Of a stretch of DNA of 64,000 nt, positions 1-8,710 are shown one piece after another. The stretch is from Roseiarcus sp035606915. Its GTDB lineage: Bacteria; Pseudomonadota; Alphaproteobacteria; Rhizobiales; Beijerinckiaceae. Location of the stretch: positions 42,242 through 106,241 of the forward strand of contig DATNDU010000196.1 of the NCBI GenBank assembly GCA_035606915.1, in the 5' to 3' direction. Within the stretch, counting starts at the first letter, position 1; every line of letters starts with the position of its first letter. A program made the translations under genes and the position numbers. The notes below the pieces were generated by a model. The model was not told the origin of the DNA and did no database searches. It worked only from the letters and a program-made list of their open reading frames with translations.

Positions 1-350
1 GCATCGTTGACGCCGAGGTTGAGGACTGTATCCATCATGCCCGGCATCGAGACCGGCGCGCCCGAGCGCACCGAGACGAGCAGCGGATGAGGGCCTTGGC
101 CGAATGTGCGTTCGGTCTTTGCCGCGAGCCAGGCGATCGCGGCGTCGATTTCTGTTTCCAGTTCCGGCGGCTCGCATCCGTTGGCGAGAAAGGCCTTGCA
201 CGCCGACGTCGTGACGACGAACGCCGCGGGCACGGTGAGGCCGAGCGCCTGCATGCGAGCAACCGACCAAGCCTTGCCGCCGACGAGATCGCGCGAGGGC
301 ATACCCTTGCCGTCCAGTCCCAGCGTCCATTGTCCAAATGCGTGAGCCAT
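1..350 (-). CDS. PPDK-type ATP-binding (ATP-grasp) protein, 3' end outside window
   Basis: Only the first 117 codons are in the window; the gene continues beyond base 1. The protein opens with the nucleotide-binding fold of pyruvate phosphate dikinase: a DLVGGKA glycine motif at residues 21-27 and the family hallmark SVRSGAPVSMPGMMDT at 93-108. PPDK uses this domain to move the beta-phosphate of ATP to a histidine on a swivelling domain. It is the last gene of a leftward operon, 15 bases after the winged-helix gene. A separate swivel-domain protein is encoded four genes upstream, so the two may act as subunits of one split dikinase. Whether the missing part carries its own swivel and pyruvate-binding barrel cannot be seen here. 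Family assignment is firm; the substrate is unknown. Confidence 0.85.
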   Translation of the reverse strand, partial: MAHAFGQWTLGLDGKGMPSRDLVGGKAWSVARMQALGLTVPAAFVVTTSACKAFLANGCEPPELETEIDAAIAWLAAKTERTFGQGPHPLLVSVRSGAPVSMPGMMDTVLNLGVND

Positions 351-365
351 CGCCGCGACCTGGCC

Positions 366-968
366 TTATTCGGTGCGTTCGCGCCGCATCAGGCGCAAGA
401 GGTCTTCGTGCAACTCGAACCAGACCGTGTGATAGCTCTCGATCTTGGCGTCGCTGACCCAGGCGATCGCGCCCTTCTCGGCCTTGTCCAGCGCCTCGGC
501 GAGCTTCTCGCCATAAATCGACATGCGCGGCAGCGCGCTCGCGAGTTGCGCAATCACGGGCTCGATGCGCTCGTGCAGATCGCCGAGTTTGTCGATGATC
601 CTGGAATCGTAGTCTTCGTCGCTGTGATCGTTGGGGACGCGCTCGCCGCGAACGGGGATCGTCTGCCAGTCGGTTATCAATTGCTTCAAGACCGTATTCA
701 GGCGCTCGAAGCCGGCGTACCCGGCCTGGAAGGCGGGATTGGCGCGTTCGGCCTCGTAATAGCGCGAATAGTCGGCCTCGAGCAGCATCCGCGCCGCCGG
801 GGCCAGCAGATAGCGGCCGTTGATTTCCATCGCGCGCTTGGAGGCGACGAGCTTGTCGAGCGTATTCCTGACATCGCCGGGATCGAGACCCAGGACGCCG
901 GCGACGTCCTCGGCGCTCGCGTGCTTCTTGATCGCCAGGCCATGCATGACCAGATGCGCCTCGTTCAC
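366..968 (-). CDS. winged-helix-like small protein of the dikinase operon
   Basis: A 200-residue soluble protein. Residues about 12-60 look like a winged-helix DNA-binding or protein-interaction fold, with the helix-turn-helix signature SAEDVAGVLGLDPGDVRNTL, followed by a helical C-terminal domain. Its start codon overlaps the stop of the upstream CoA ligase (ATGA), and it ends 15 bases before the PPDK-type gene, so it is probably translationally coupled to both. The tight coupling suggests a subunit or adaptor of the dikinase rather than a free transcription factor, but a local regulator is possible. I do not recognise a named family. Confidence 0.6.
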   Translation of the reverse strand: MNEAHLVMHGLAIKKHASAEDVAGVLGLDPGDVRNTLDKLVASKRAMEINGRYLLAPAARMLLEADYSRYYEAERANPAFQAGYAGFERLNTVLKQLITDWQTIPVRGERVPNDHSDEDYDSRIIDKLGDLHERIEPVIAQLASALPRMSIYGEKLAEALDKAEKGAIAWVSDAKIESYHTVWFELHEDLLRLMRRERTE

Positions 969-2476
969 TCCGAAGCCTCCTCGCGGTTCGCGTCGACCTG
1001 TCGATTGCTTCGCGCGATCAGCGTTTCGCGAACCGAACGACGCAGGATCTTGTTGGCCGAACTCTTCGGCAGTTCAGGCCAGATCTCGACCCCTTTCGGG
1101 CGCTTGTAGCCGGCGAGATTGTCGCGCGCGTGCGCCAGAATGCGCTCGGCTTCCACGCCTGCCCTGCACGAGACGACAGCGTAGATGCGATCGCCCCATT
1201 TCTCGTCGGGAAGCCCAACGACCGCAGCCTCGATCACACCCTCGCAGGCGAGCAGCACATCCTCCACTTCGCGCGGATAGACGTTGTAGCCGCCGGAAAT
1301 CAGCATGTCGTTCTTGCGATCGACCAGATAGAAGAAGCCATCGCCGTCCATGTAGCCGACGTCGCCGGTGTGCAGCCAACCGTTGCGGAACGCCTGCTCC
1401 GTCGCCTCCGGTTTGTTCCAGTAATAGGCCATGGTCTGCGGGCCTCGGCAGACGATTTCGCCGCGCTCGCCAGCAGGAAGCGGACGGTCCTGGTCGTCGA
1501 ACACCGCGACATCGACGATTGTGAAGGGACGGCCGCAAGAGCCGATGCGATCGTGATCCTCGGGCCTCAGGCAGGTGATGACCATGGGGCTCTCGGCCTG
1601 GCCGTAGGTCTGCGCGAAGACGCGGCCGAAGCGTTTCTCGGCCCGTTGAAGCAGGGCGGGCGCGATCGGCGAGGCGCCATAGGAAATCGAGCGCAACGCA
1701 AGTTTCGCCGTCTCGACTGCCGGCGTCTCCAGCACCATCGCAAGCATGGTTGGAACCAGGAACGTATGTTCGCAACGCTCGCGCGCAGCGAGCACGACGA
1801 ACTCCGCCGCGTCGAACTTAGGCATCACCAGCGAGCGGACCCCCCGCACCAGGGACGGAAGAAAGAAGGCGCCGGAGGCGTGCGCGATCGGCGCGGCGTG
1901 CAAGAATGTCTCGCCCTTGGCGAGATCGGGCGTGAGGTCGGTCAAAAACGCGGAGAGTTCCGACAATTCTCCGCGCGTCGTCAGCGTGACCGCCTTCGAG
2001 CGTCCGGTCGTGCCGCCGGTGTAACCCAGCCGGTAGGGCGCATCGAGCGCCCTGTCGATAGCGCAAGGACTTTCCGCGCCCTCCGCCGCCAGCCTCGCGA
2101 ACTCGGCCGGACCGATCGGGCGCTCGACGCCGAGACGCGCGATCTCGGCGGCGTCGGTCATCGTGTGGAACACGCCCCGGCTGCCGCTGTCGGAAAGCTT
2201 GAAGGCGTGATTGTCCAGGTGTTCCCGCGTGTTCATGCCGACGCGCACCAGGCCCGCCTTGGCGAGCGCGTAATAGGCGACGAGACAATCGATGCCGTTC
2301 GGCAGCAACACTCCAATGCGGTCGCCAGGCGCGAAACCTGCCGTCAGCAGCGCGTTGCCTAGTTTGTCCGTCAGTCGGTCGAACTCCCGGAACGAAACGA
2401 TCCGGTCGCGCTCGACGAGGCAAGGCGCCTCGCCGAAATAGCGGGCGGCGCGTCGGATGAGGGAACCGATTTGCAT
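965..2476 (-). CDS. AMP-dependent acyl-CoA synthetase/ligase (first of two)
   Basis: A 503-residue ANL-superfamily enzyme that activates a carboxylic acid with ATP and joins it to CoA. The P-loop YTGGTTGRSK is at 152-161, the YGQAE adenine motif at 291-295, the hinge region TGDVGYMDGDGFFYLVDRKN around 370-389, and the catalytic lysine in the C-terminal ANKIL segment at 476. The ATG at 2476 is chosen because the fold begins there; the open frame extends further upstream without homology. The gene lies 20 bases after the unknown 520-residue protein and overlaps the winged-helix gene by 4 bases. It is only moderately similar to the second ligase of the cluster, so the two probably act on different acids. 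The acid itself cannot be told from the sequence. Confidence 0.88.
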   Translation of the reverse strand: MQIGSLIRRAARYFGEAPCLVERDRIVSFREFDRLTDKLGNALLTAGFAPGDRIGVLLPNGIDCLVAYYALAKAGLVRVGMNTREHLDNHAFKLSDSGSRGVFHTMTDAAEIARLGVERPIGPAEFARLAAEGAESPCAIDRALDAPYRLGYTGGTTGRSKAVTLTTRGELSELSAFLTDLTPDLAKGETFLHAAPIAHASGAFFLPSLVRGVRSLVMPKFDAAEFVVLAARERCEHTFLVPTMLAMVLETPAVETAKLALRSISYGASPIAPALLQRAEKRFGRVFAQTYGQAESPMVITCLRPEDHDRIGSCGRPFTIVDVAVFDDQDRPLPAGERGEIVCRGPQTMAYYWNKPEATEQAFRNGWLHTGDVGYMDGDGFFYLVDRKNDMLISGGYNVYPREVEDVLLACEGVIEAAVVGLPDEKWGDRIYAVVSCRAGVEAERILAHARDNLAGYKRPKGVEIWPELPKSSANKILRRSVRETLIARSNRQVDANREEASE

Positions 2477-2496
2477 GGGCTGGGTCTGGCCTTTCG

Positions 2497-4059
2497 CTAG
2501 CGCGCGGCGTTCCTGATCTTCTCGATGTCGGCCCGCCGCAGTTTCGAGCCCTTGCCCTTGAGCAGGCGCGAGTTGGCTTGTTCGATCTTGTACATCTCGT
2601 CGGCGAGCGGCTCGCCGGCGTGGTACTTCACCCAGGTCTCGCACAAGTGCCGGTACGCGGGCTCAAGCGAGGGCGGGCGCACGGCGCGCGCGAGCCGGTT
2701 GTATTCCTCCAGCCCGATGACGCCGCGCGTGGTGTTGTAACGATCGACTTTCGCCGGCAGGCAACTCGCGCCGGGATAGACAGGCCCACAGCTCAGTGTG
2801 TAATCGTCGCCCTGAAGCACCGAATAGGGGATCAGCGAGTAGAGCCGCTGCGGGCCGTTCGAATGCTGCATCATCGTGTATTCGCTCAGTCGATTCGACG
2901 TATGGGTTCCGATGCACAAGCCGACGAGCGCGTCGCGGCTGTATTCGTCGTTGAACAAGGGGCGGAACCGCTCGGCGCGCTCGTCCACCATCATCCAGTC
3001 GTCGACGTCGTAGACCCCCGCGACATGCGCGAGATCCTTGACGATCGAGAAATAGGTGATGGCGCCGGCGTCCAACATCTGGTCGCGCGTCCAGCCGGCA
3101 ATACGCCGCCACAACTTGTTATTGGCGTCCTTCACCTTGTCGGTCAGCGACTTGAAGCACGCGGTCAGTTCCTCGCGCGATCCCATTCCGACGGGAACAT
3201 AGCCGTCCGACAGCGTGTCCGAGGTGTAGAGGCCGACGCCGACGAGCTTGTCGGCGGTGAATTCCGGCTTCGACTCGAAGCTGCCCCAGTCGTCGACCAG
3301 ATAGAAATGACAATCCTTGACCGCCATCGTGACGGTCAGGTTGTTGTAAGGCACATCCGAAGCGACGCCGTCCAGCCACGGGAAGTCGCTTTCGGAAAGA
3401 TCCATGAAGTCGCGAACGATCATCTCGCGATCTTCGCCGATCTTGTAGGGGCCCGAATTGTGCAGGCTGATGCGGCTCTCGCACGAGATCAGGAAGCCGT
3501 ATTGTGACGCCGCCGCCATGAAACCCTGCGCGGCCGCGTGCAGTTCGTCGCCCTGCCGACAATCGTACAAGTCCGCATGAAACACCTGAATTCGGCGTTC
3601 GGGCAGGAACTGGCCGCGATGGCCGGCCTCCTTATTGGTGATATGGCCGTTGTTGCGATTCCAGGAAAGCTGGTAGCGCTTCCAGAAGTCCATGACGTAG
3701 ATCAGGTCTTCGAGCGCGTCCTGCGGGCGGATGAGCCCAAGCGAAATCAGCCATTCGCGGCCGAGCAAGTAGAAGCCGGGAAGCGCCCATCCCATCGACG
3801 GGTTCTGGATCTTGATGCCGGCGTTGCGCGAGCGGTCGCCAATTTCCTCGGCCGACATCCGCGATTCGATTTTGCGCAGCAGCGAGGGATAGCGATAATA
3901 CGCCATCATATAGGACAGCATCATATAGGCGGGCACGGGAAACAGCTTCGATTCCTGCACGGTGCGCGTCACGCACAGCCAGTAGGTTTCGTCGGCGCAC
4001 GCCTGAATGAGGTTGTTGGTTTCAAGAAGCTGCGCGTAACTGATGCGGCTCGAACCCAT
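2497..4059 (-). CDS. unknown 520-residue protein between swivel domain and CoA ligase
   Basis: I do not recognise this family. The protein is soluble, with no signal peptide or clear membrane helix, rich in Tyr, Trp and Asp, and full length between good operon neighbours. No PEP/pyruvate-binding TIM-barrel motif, ATP-grasp motif or phosphohistidine signature is visible. It lies 37 bases after the swivel-domain gene and 20 bases before a CoA ligase. In phenylphosphate synthase (known in Thauera and Aromatoleum) the large subunit combines a substrate part with the phosphorylated-histidine part. By analogy this protein could be the substrate-binding or phosphoryl-acceptor subunit of a split dikinase. 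That role is inference from position alone. Confidence 0.55.
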   Translation of the reverse strand: MGSSRISYAQLLETNNLIQACADETYWLCVTRTVQESKLFPVPAYMMLSYMMAYYRYPSLLRKIESRMSAEEIGDRSRNAGIKIQNPSMGWALPGFYLLGREWLISLGLIRPQDALEDLIYVMDFWKRYQLSWNRNNGHITNKEAGHRGQFLPERRIQVFHADLYDCRQGDELHAAAQGFMAAASQYGFLISCESRISLHNSGPYKIGEDREMIVRDFMDLSESDFPWLDGVASDVPYNNLTVTMAVKDCHFYLVDDWGSFESKPEFTADKLVGVGLYTSDTLSDGYVPVGMGSREELTACFKSLTDKVKDANNKLWRRIAGWTRDQMLDAGAITYFSIVKDLAHVAGVYDVDDWMMVDERAERFRPLFNDEYSRDALVGLCIGTHTSNRLSEYTMMQHSNGPQRLYSLIPYSVLQGDDYTLSCGPVYPGASCLPAKVDRYNTTRGVIGLEEYNRLARAVRPPSLEPAYRHLCETWVKYHAGEPLADEMYKIEQANSRLLKGKGSKLRRADIEKIRNAAR

Positions 4060-4096
4060 CGCAAGTTCCTTCCCGGAATGTCTTTGTTCGAATGCG

Positions 4097-4840
4097 TTAT
4101 TTGGCCAGCCGCCAGACCCTGGCGGTCACTTCGACGCCGGTTTGATAGGCCTCCGCGGTCTTGGAGGTCGCGGTGCATTCGATCTCCACCCTGTCGCCTT
4201 CCTTGATGCCGCTCACCTTGGCGTTCATCACGCAGGGAATGCCGTATTCGCGCGTCAGGATGCCCAGGTGCGAGCGCACCGTCCCGCCGGCGCAGATTAC
4301 GCCCTTGAACTGTTCCAGGATCGGCGCGGTCAGCGTGCCGCCGCTATCGTCGATGATCGCCACCGTATCGGCCGGTACGCCCGAGTTGAGCAGTTCCAGC
4401 ACGCGGTCGCTCGAACGTATGTAGCGGGCGACGCCGATCAGATTCTTGGCGTATTTGACGACATTGTCGCCGACCCCGCGCTGCTCGCGCCCGTGCTCGT
4501 CGGCCGGCGCGACCACCGCCTCGGGATGCTCGAACGAGAAGGCCTTCGAGTCTTCGCCGACCCCCGCCGCCGGCTTATAGACCTCGGGGCGTTCCCGGAC
4601 CGAGATTATCGCCGAATAGTCGAATCGATGACCGGTCGCTATCAGCTTTGCCTCGATGGCGGCGAAATCCTTCGCGGTAATCAGATCGTAGGACTTGTCG
4701 AACACGAAGCTTGCCCAATCCCCGCCGACGGTGTCGAGTTTGCGGCGGATCAGGTCGTGGATCGCGGCGTGGTAGGCTTCCACTACGACCGAGGCGTTGG
4801 GCTCGGCGTATTTGTCGTTGTCAACAAGAAGCTTGGCCAA
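4097..4840 (-). CDS. free-standing PEP-utiliser phosphohistidine swivel protein
   Basis: A 247-residue protein whose C-terminal third is the mobile, phosphate-carrying domain of PEP synthase and PPDK. The diagnostic stretch GGTVRSHLGILTREYGIP lies at 185-202; His191 is the expected phosphorylated residue. Residues 1-140 are helical and unlike the ATP-grasp or barrel domains. The domain normally shuttles phosphate between an ATP-grasp domain and an acceptor site in one polypeptide; here it is a separate protein and the ATP-binding part is encoded at the left edge of the window. It is the first gene of its transcription unit, with an operator-like site about 125 bases upstream. The domain is certain; the acceptor molecule is unknown. 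Confidence 0.85.
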   Translation of the reverse strand: MAKLLVDNDKYAEPNASVVVEAYHAAIHDLIRRKLDTVGGDWASFVFDKSYDLITAKDFAAIEAKLIATGHRFDYSAIISVRERPEVYKPAAGVGEDSKAFSFEHPEAVVAPADEHGREQRGVGDNVVKYAKNLIGVARYIRSSDRVLELLNSGVPADTVAIIDDSGGTLTAPILEQFKGVICAGGTVRSHLGILTREYGIPCVMNAKVSGIKEGDRVEIECTATSKTAEAYQTGVEVTARVWRLAK

Positions 4841-4951
4841 ATCTTCCTCCCTCGCCGGAGCAGCGCGGCTCGCGACTAAAAATGCCGTCCAACGACGGCT
4901 TTCTGTTCGTTGCCGTCAGGATGACGGGACTGCGACGGCATGTCAACAATT

Positions 4952-4974
4952 CTAAAGGACAAAAATGTAGGACA
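4952..4974 (-). promoter_or_regulatory. operator-like tandem TGT site upstream of swivel operon
   Basis: On the minus strand this gap reads TGTCCTACATTTTTGTCCTT, two TGTNNNA-type half-sites 13 bases apart. The first half, TGT-CCT-ACA, is a small palindrome of the kind bound by GntR- or TetR-family regulators. The same spacing and similar bases occur at 7787 and 10996, also in promoter gaps of this cluster. No convincing -10/-35 pair was found next to it. Confidence 0.4.
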
Positions 4975-4977
4975 GAC

Positions 4978-6507
4978 CTAAGCCTCTTTAGCCGCAGCGG
5001 CATAACGCTCGCGAAGCTCGCGCTTGAGCACCTTTCCGGCGCTGTTTTTCGGCAGGCTGGCGACGATCCGCCAGTGCTTCGGGCGCTTGAATCTGGCGAT
5101 CCGCTGAAGGCACAGCGCTTCGAGGTCGGCGATTTCGACGCTCGCGCCTTCTCGCGGCACAATCAGCGCCATCACGCTTTCGCCCCACTCGGGGTCGGGC
5201 ACGCCGATCGCCGCCGCTTCCGCGACCGACGCATGCTCCAGCAGCACGTCCTCGATTTCGCGGGGATAAATGTTCGATCCGCCAGAAATGACGAGATCCT
5301 TGGCGCGGTCGAGCAGCGTCAGGAAGCCGCCTCGGTCGAGCGCCCCCATGTCGCCAGTATGGAGCCAACCGCCCCGCAGCGCGGCCGCCGTGGCGTCGCT
5401 CAGGTTCCAGTAGCCGGACATCACGGTATCGCCGCGGACCACGACTTCGCCGACCGCGCCCGGTTGCAGCGGGCGATCCTCGGCGTCGACCACGGCCACC
5501 TCGATGCCCGTGCGGGCAAATCCGACGCAGGCCATTCGCGCCGCGTCGCCGGCGGCGATCGCGGCGGCGAGCACGGCCTTGGGCATTGACGTGATGGTGC
5601 AGGGGCTCTCGCCCTGCCCGTAGCCGTTCCAGAGCCGCGCTCCGAGCGCCTCATAGCCCGCCTTCAGGTCCGCCGCGTAGACCGGCGCCGCGCCGAGCAG
5701 GACGGTGCGGATATTCTCGATCGGCGCCTTGGCGAAGGCGGCATCGCGCAGCAGCCGGCGCAAACCGGTCGGCGGCACGAAGAACGTCGCGCTGCGGTGT
5801 ATTCGCAGCAGGCCGGCCAGCTCGGCGGGCGAAAAGCCTGCGCTCGACGGCAGCACCTGATGCGTCGCCTTCGCTATATGCGACAGGCCGAAGAGACCCG
5901 TCGCATGCGACTGCGCCGCGAGATGGAAATGCGTGTCGTCGGGGGTCAGGAGATCGACATCGGCGAGATAGAGCAGCGCCATCGTCATCAGATTGCGGTG
6001 GCTGAGCATTGCGCCCTTGGGCCGCCCGGTGGTGCCGCTGGTGTAAAACACCCACGCCAGATCCTCGCCCCGCCGCTCGCGCACTGAGGCCGGGTCGGCC
6101 GCGGTCAACTTGCGCCAGTCGGAATCGCCGAGTTCGACGAGCCTTGTTTCCGGCTCCAGCGCCGGAGCCAGCGCGCCGGCGAGATCGGAGGTCGCCAGAC
6201 AGAGTTTGGCGCCGCAGTCGGCGGCGATATAGGCGATCTCGCGCGCGTGCAGCTTGGCGTTGGCGGGAACCGCGACAAGCGCGGCGCGCCAGAGCCCGAA
6301 CAGGATCGCCAGATACTCGGGATTGTTGGTCATCGCCAGCACGACCCGGTCGCCCGGCTTCAGCCCTGCCGCCGCCAAGCCGCCGGCAAGGCGCGCAGCC
6401 AGCGCCCCATAGCCGCCGTAGTCGAACAGCCGTCGATCGGCGATCGAGACGGCCGGCCGGTCTGGAAAGGTGCGCGCGCTCGCGTCGAGGAGATGGGCGA
6501 GGTTCAT
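4978..6507 (-). CDS. AMP-dependent acyl-CoA synthetase/ligase (second)
   Basis: A 509-residue ANL-superfamily ligase. The P-loop YTSGTTGRPKGA lies near residue 155, the adenine motif GYGQGE near 295, the TGDMGALDRGGFLTLLDRAK hinge segment near 375, and the C-terminal catalytic lysine in LPKNSAGK. Its start overlaps the thiolase stop by ATGA, so thiolase and ligase are coupled. It is clearly a paralogue, not a copy, of the ligase at 965-2476. Two ligases in one cluster suggest that two different acid intermediates, or the starting acid and a cleavage product, are converted to CoA thioesters. The substrates are not readable from the sequence. Confidence 0.88.
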   Translation of the reverse strand: MNLAHLLDASARTFPDRPAVSIADRRLFDYGGYGALAARLAGGLAAAGLKPGDRVVLAMTNNPEYLAILFGLWRAALVAVPANAKLHAREIAYIAADCGAKLCLATSDLAGALAPALEPETRLVELGDSDWRKLTAADPASVRERRGEDLAWVFYTSGTTGRPKGAMLSHRNLMTMALLYLADVDLLTPDDTHFHLAAQSHATGLFGLSHIAKATHQVLPSSAGFSPAELAGLLRIHRSATFFVPPTGLRRLLRDAAFAKAPIENIRTVLLGAAPVYAADLKAGYEALGARLWNGYGQGESPCTITSMPKAVLAAAIAAGDAARMACVGFARTGIEVAVVDAEDRPLQPGAVGEVVVRGDTVMSGYWNLSDATAAALRGGWLHTGDMGALDRGGFLTLLDRAKDLVISGGSNIYPREIEDVLLEHASVAEAAAIGVPDPEWGESVMALIVPREGASVEIADLEALCLQRIARFKRPKHWRIVASLPKNSAGKVLKRELRERYAAAAKEA

Positions 6508-7757
6508 CCGGCGCGCTCAAGCATCGTGATCGCCACGGCGGCTTCCTCGATCCCGCGCAGGCCGCCGCCGTTCTCGATCAAGCCGATCCGCGCGCCTTGC
6601 ACCTGTCTCGCCCCGGCTTCGCCGCGCAATTGCGACACGATCTCGAACACCTGGCCGAGCCCCGTGGCGCCGATCGGATGGCCCTTCGATTCCAGGCCGC
6701 CGGAGGGGTTGAAGGGAATGCGGCCGCCGATGGTCGTCTCGCCGTGTTCCGCCGCCAGGCCCCCGGCGCCCAACGGGAAGAAGCCAAGCATCTCGCTTTG
6801 CAGGATTTCCCCGAACGCCGTGGCGTCGTGGCATTCGACAACGTCGACGTCTTCGGGCCCGACGCCGGCGACCTCGTAGGCGCGCCGTCCGGCCTTCCGC
6901 GCGACGTGGTTCTCGATGTCGTCGGGGTCGCGATGGTCGCCGGACATGAGCACGCTGGCACGAATGCGGACCGCCCGGGCCGCCTGGCCGAGCCGTTCGG
7001 CGACCGAGCGCGTACATATCAGCGCCGCCGCCGCGCCGTCGCTGATCGGGCTGCACATGGGCAGGGTCAACGGCCAGGCGATGGTCCGCGCCGCGAGCAC
7101 CTGCTCGATGCTGAACGCCTTGCGGTATTGCGAAAGCGGGTTCTCGACCGAGTGGCCGTGGTTCTTCGCGCTCACTGCCGCCATTTGCCGCTGCGTGACG
7201 CCGAACCGCGCCATATGATGGCGACAGAAGGCGGCGTAGACGTCCATGAACACGCTGCGGGCTTGGCCGGTCTCAGCTCCAGCGGGGACGACCATGCCCG
7301 CTCCCATGGCGATGAGATCGGCGATGGTCTGGTCGCGGCGGGAGAGATCCCAGCTTCCTTCGAAGACGGCCATGGACTTCGCGGCGTCCGGCGTCACCAT
7401 TTTCTCGGCCCCGATCGCCAGCACGCAATCGTAGGCGCCCGAGCCCACCATCACATTTGCGAGATTGAGCGCCGTGGAGGCGGAGGCGCAGGCGTTCTCG
7501 ACATTGACGACCCCGGAATTGCCAAAGCCGGCGCCGTCAAGCGCCGACTGCCCGCGGATGCCGTGTTGGCCCTCCAGCGCGCCCTGCGTTGCATTTGCGA
7601 AGACTATCGACTGCACGGCCGACGCTTCGGCGCCGGCGTCGGCGAGCGCGCCGGAGGCGGCCTGCTGGGCGAGACTGGCGAGCGAGGTGGCCGGAAACCG
7701 CCCGAACGGGGTCATGGCCGCCCCGACGATGTAGGTTTTCCGCCAGGTTTCCCGCAT
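6504..7757 (-). CDS. SCP-x-type thiolase (acetyl-CoA acetyltransferase family)
   Basis: A 417-residue thiolase of the SCP-x/nondecarboxylating type, which cleaves or condenses beta-ketoacyl-CoA esters. The nucleophilic cysteine is Cys90 in NVENACASAS. The family's C-terminal HDAT motif (ECHDATAFGE) and the general-base region SGGLESKGHPIGATGLGQ are intact. The ATG at 7757 is preferred over one seven codons upstream because a GAGGGAAGA ribosome site is well spaced from it. It begins a leftward unit with the second CoA ligase. No enoyl-CoA hydratase or 3-hydroxyacyl-CoA dehydrogenase is next to it, so the beta-keto intermediate must come from an unusual route, perhaps the SDR of the same cluster. 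Confidence 0.88.
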   Translation of the reverse strand: MRETWRKTYIVGAAMTPFGRFPATSLASLAQQAASGALADAGAEASAVQSIVFANATQGALEGQHGIRGQSALDGAGFGNSGVVNVENACASASTALNLANVMVGSGAYDCVLAIGAEKMVTPDAAKSMAVFEGSWDLSRRDQTIADLIAMGAGMVVPAGAETGQARSVFMDVYAAFCRHHMARFGVTQRQMAAVSAKNHGHSVENPLSQYRKAFSIEQVLAARTIAWPLTLPMCSPISDGAAAALICTRSVAERLGQAARAVRIRASVLMSGDHRDPDDIENHVARKAGRRAYEVAGVGPEDVDVVECHDATAFGEILQSEMLGFFPLGAGGLAAEHGETTIGGRIPFNPSGGLESKGHPIGATGLGQVFEIVSQLRGEAGARQVQGARIGLIENGGGLRGIEEAAVAITMLERAG

Positions 7758-7785
7758 GCCGGCTTCTTCCCTCGTCATTGCCAGC

Positions 7786-7808
7786 TTGTCCTACGTTATT
7801 GTAGTATG
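7786..7808. promoter_or_regulatory. operator-like site between thiolase and surE-like gene
   Basis: The 121-base divergent gap contains TGTCCTACGTTATTGTAGTA on the plus strand. It matches the site upstream of the swivel gene in its first eight bases (TGTCCTAC) and in the 13-base spacing of its two TGT half-sites. Being between divergent genes, it could control both the thiolase unit and the surE-like gene. Confidence 0.4.
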
Positions 7809-7878
7809 TTCCTCCAGAAAAACGTTCCCCGCAAGCCCGACGTCGGGCGGCGCGCGAGAATGGGGGGAAGAGACCGCC

Positions 7879-8676
7879 ATGTCCGATCTCGCGCCGCCGC
7901 CGCGGCTGAGCCAGCATCGCATCCTCATCGTCAATGATGACGGCATCGAAGCCGAGGGCCTCAAGCTGCTGGCGGAACTCGCCAGCGAAATCACCGAGGA
8001 TGTCTGGATCGTAGCGCCCGACGACGAGCGGTCAGGCTATTCGCATTCCATTTCGATGACCGTCCCGATCCGCGCGCGCAAACTGGGCGAGCGTCGCTAC
8101 GCCATCAAGGGCACGCCGACCGATTGCGCCTTGCTCGCAATCTACGAATTCATGGCGGACCGGAAGCCGACGGTGCTGCTCTCGGGCGTCAACCGGGGCG
8201 CCAATCTTGCCGAGGACATCACCTATTCGGGAACGGCGGCGGCGGCCATGGAAGGCGCGCTGCTGGGCCTGCGCTCGATCGCCCTCAGCCAGGTGTTCGC
8301 GCTCGGCGGCGAGGCGCCTTGGGCGACCACGCGCCGCTTCGCGCCTGCGATCCTACAGCAGTTACTCGCATGCGACTGGGAGCCGGGCAGTTTCGTCAAC
8401 GTCAACTTTCCCGACTGCCCGCCGGAATCCGTCACGGAAGTCCGGGTGACGACCCAGGGTCGCCGTCTGCCCGGCTCGTTCCGCCCGGTGCGCCGCGTCG
8501 ACGAGCGCAACTTCCCGTATTACTGGATCAAGCTCGCCTACGAGAACGGCGAACTCGAACCCGGCGCCGACCTCGCCGCGATTGCGGACAATGCGATCTC
8601 GGTGACGCCAATGCAGCTCAATCTGACGTCGAACACATTCCGCCACTATCTCGATCGCACGCTCAGCACGAAGTGA
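7879..8676 (+). CDS. SurE-family 5'/3'-nucleotidase or phosphatase
   Basis: A 265-residue SurE-family metallophosphatase, a fold that removes phosphate from nucleoside monophosphates and other small phosphoesters. The metal-binding NDDG motif is at 19-22, with APDDERSGYSHSIS near 54-67 and SGVNRGAN near 108. The start at 7879 follows a GGGGGAAGAG ribosome site. The usual housekeeping surE of Hyphomicrobiales sits near serS and pcm, so this is likely a specialised paralogue. It is the only rightward gene among leftward catabolic genes, and it shares a divergent gap with the thiolase. A role in dephosphorylating a pathway intermediate is inferred from the nearby dikinase parts. Confidence 0.85.
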   Translation: MSDLAPPPRLSQHRILIVNDDGIEAEGLKLLAELASEITEDVWIVAPDDERSGYSHSISMTVPIRARKLGERRYAIKGTPTDCALLAIYEFMADRKPTVLLSGVNRGANLAEDITYSGTAAAAMEGALLGLRSIALSQVFALGGEAPWATTRRFAPAILQQLLACDWEPGSFVNVNFPDCPPESVTEVRVTTQGRRLPGSFRPVRRVDERNFPYYWIKLAYENGELEPGADLAAIADNAISVTPMQLNLTSNTFRHYLDRTLSTK

Positions 8677-8710
8677 GCGCGAGGGCGCCGCTGCTATCCC
8701 GCAAACGGCG

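Noticed and set aside
4939..4944. TTGACA on the minus strand as the -35 box of the swivel operon
   Set aside because: No acceptable -10 box lies 16-18 bases downstream, so a promoter was not called.
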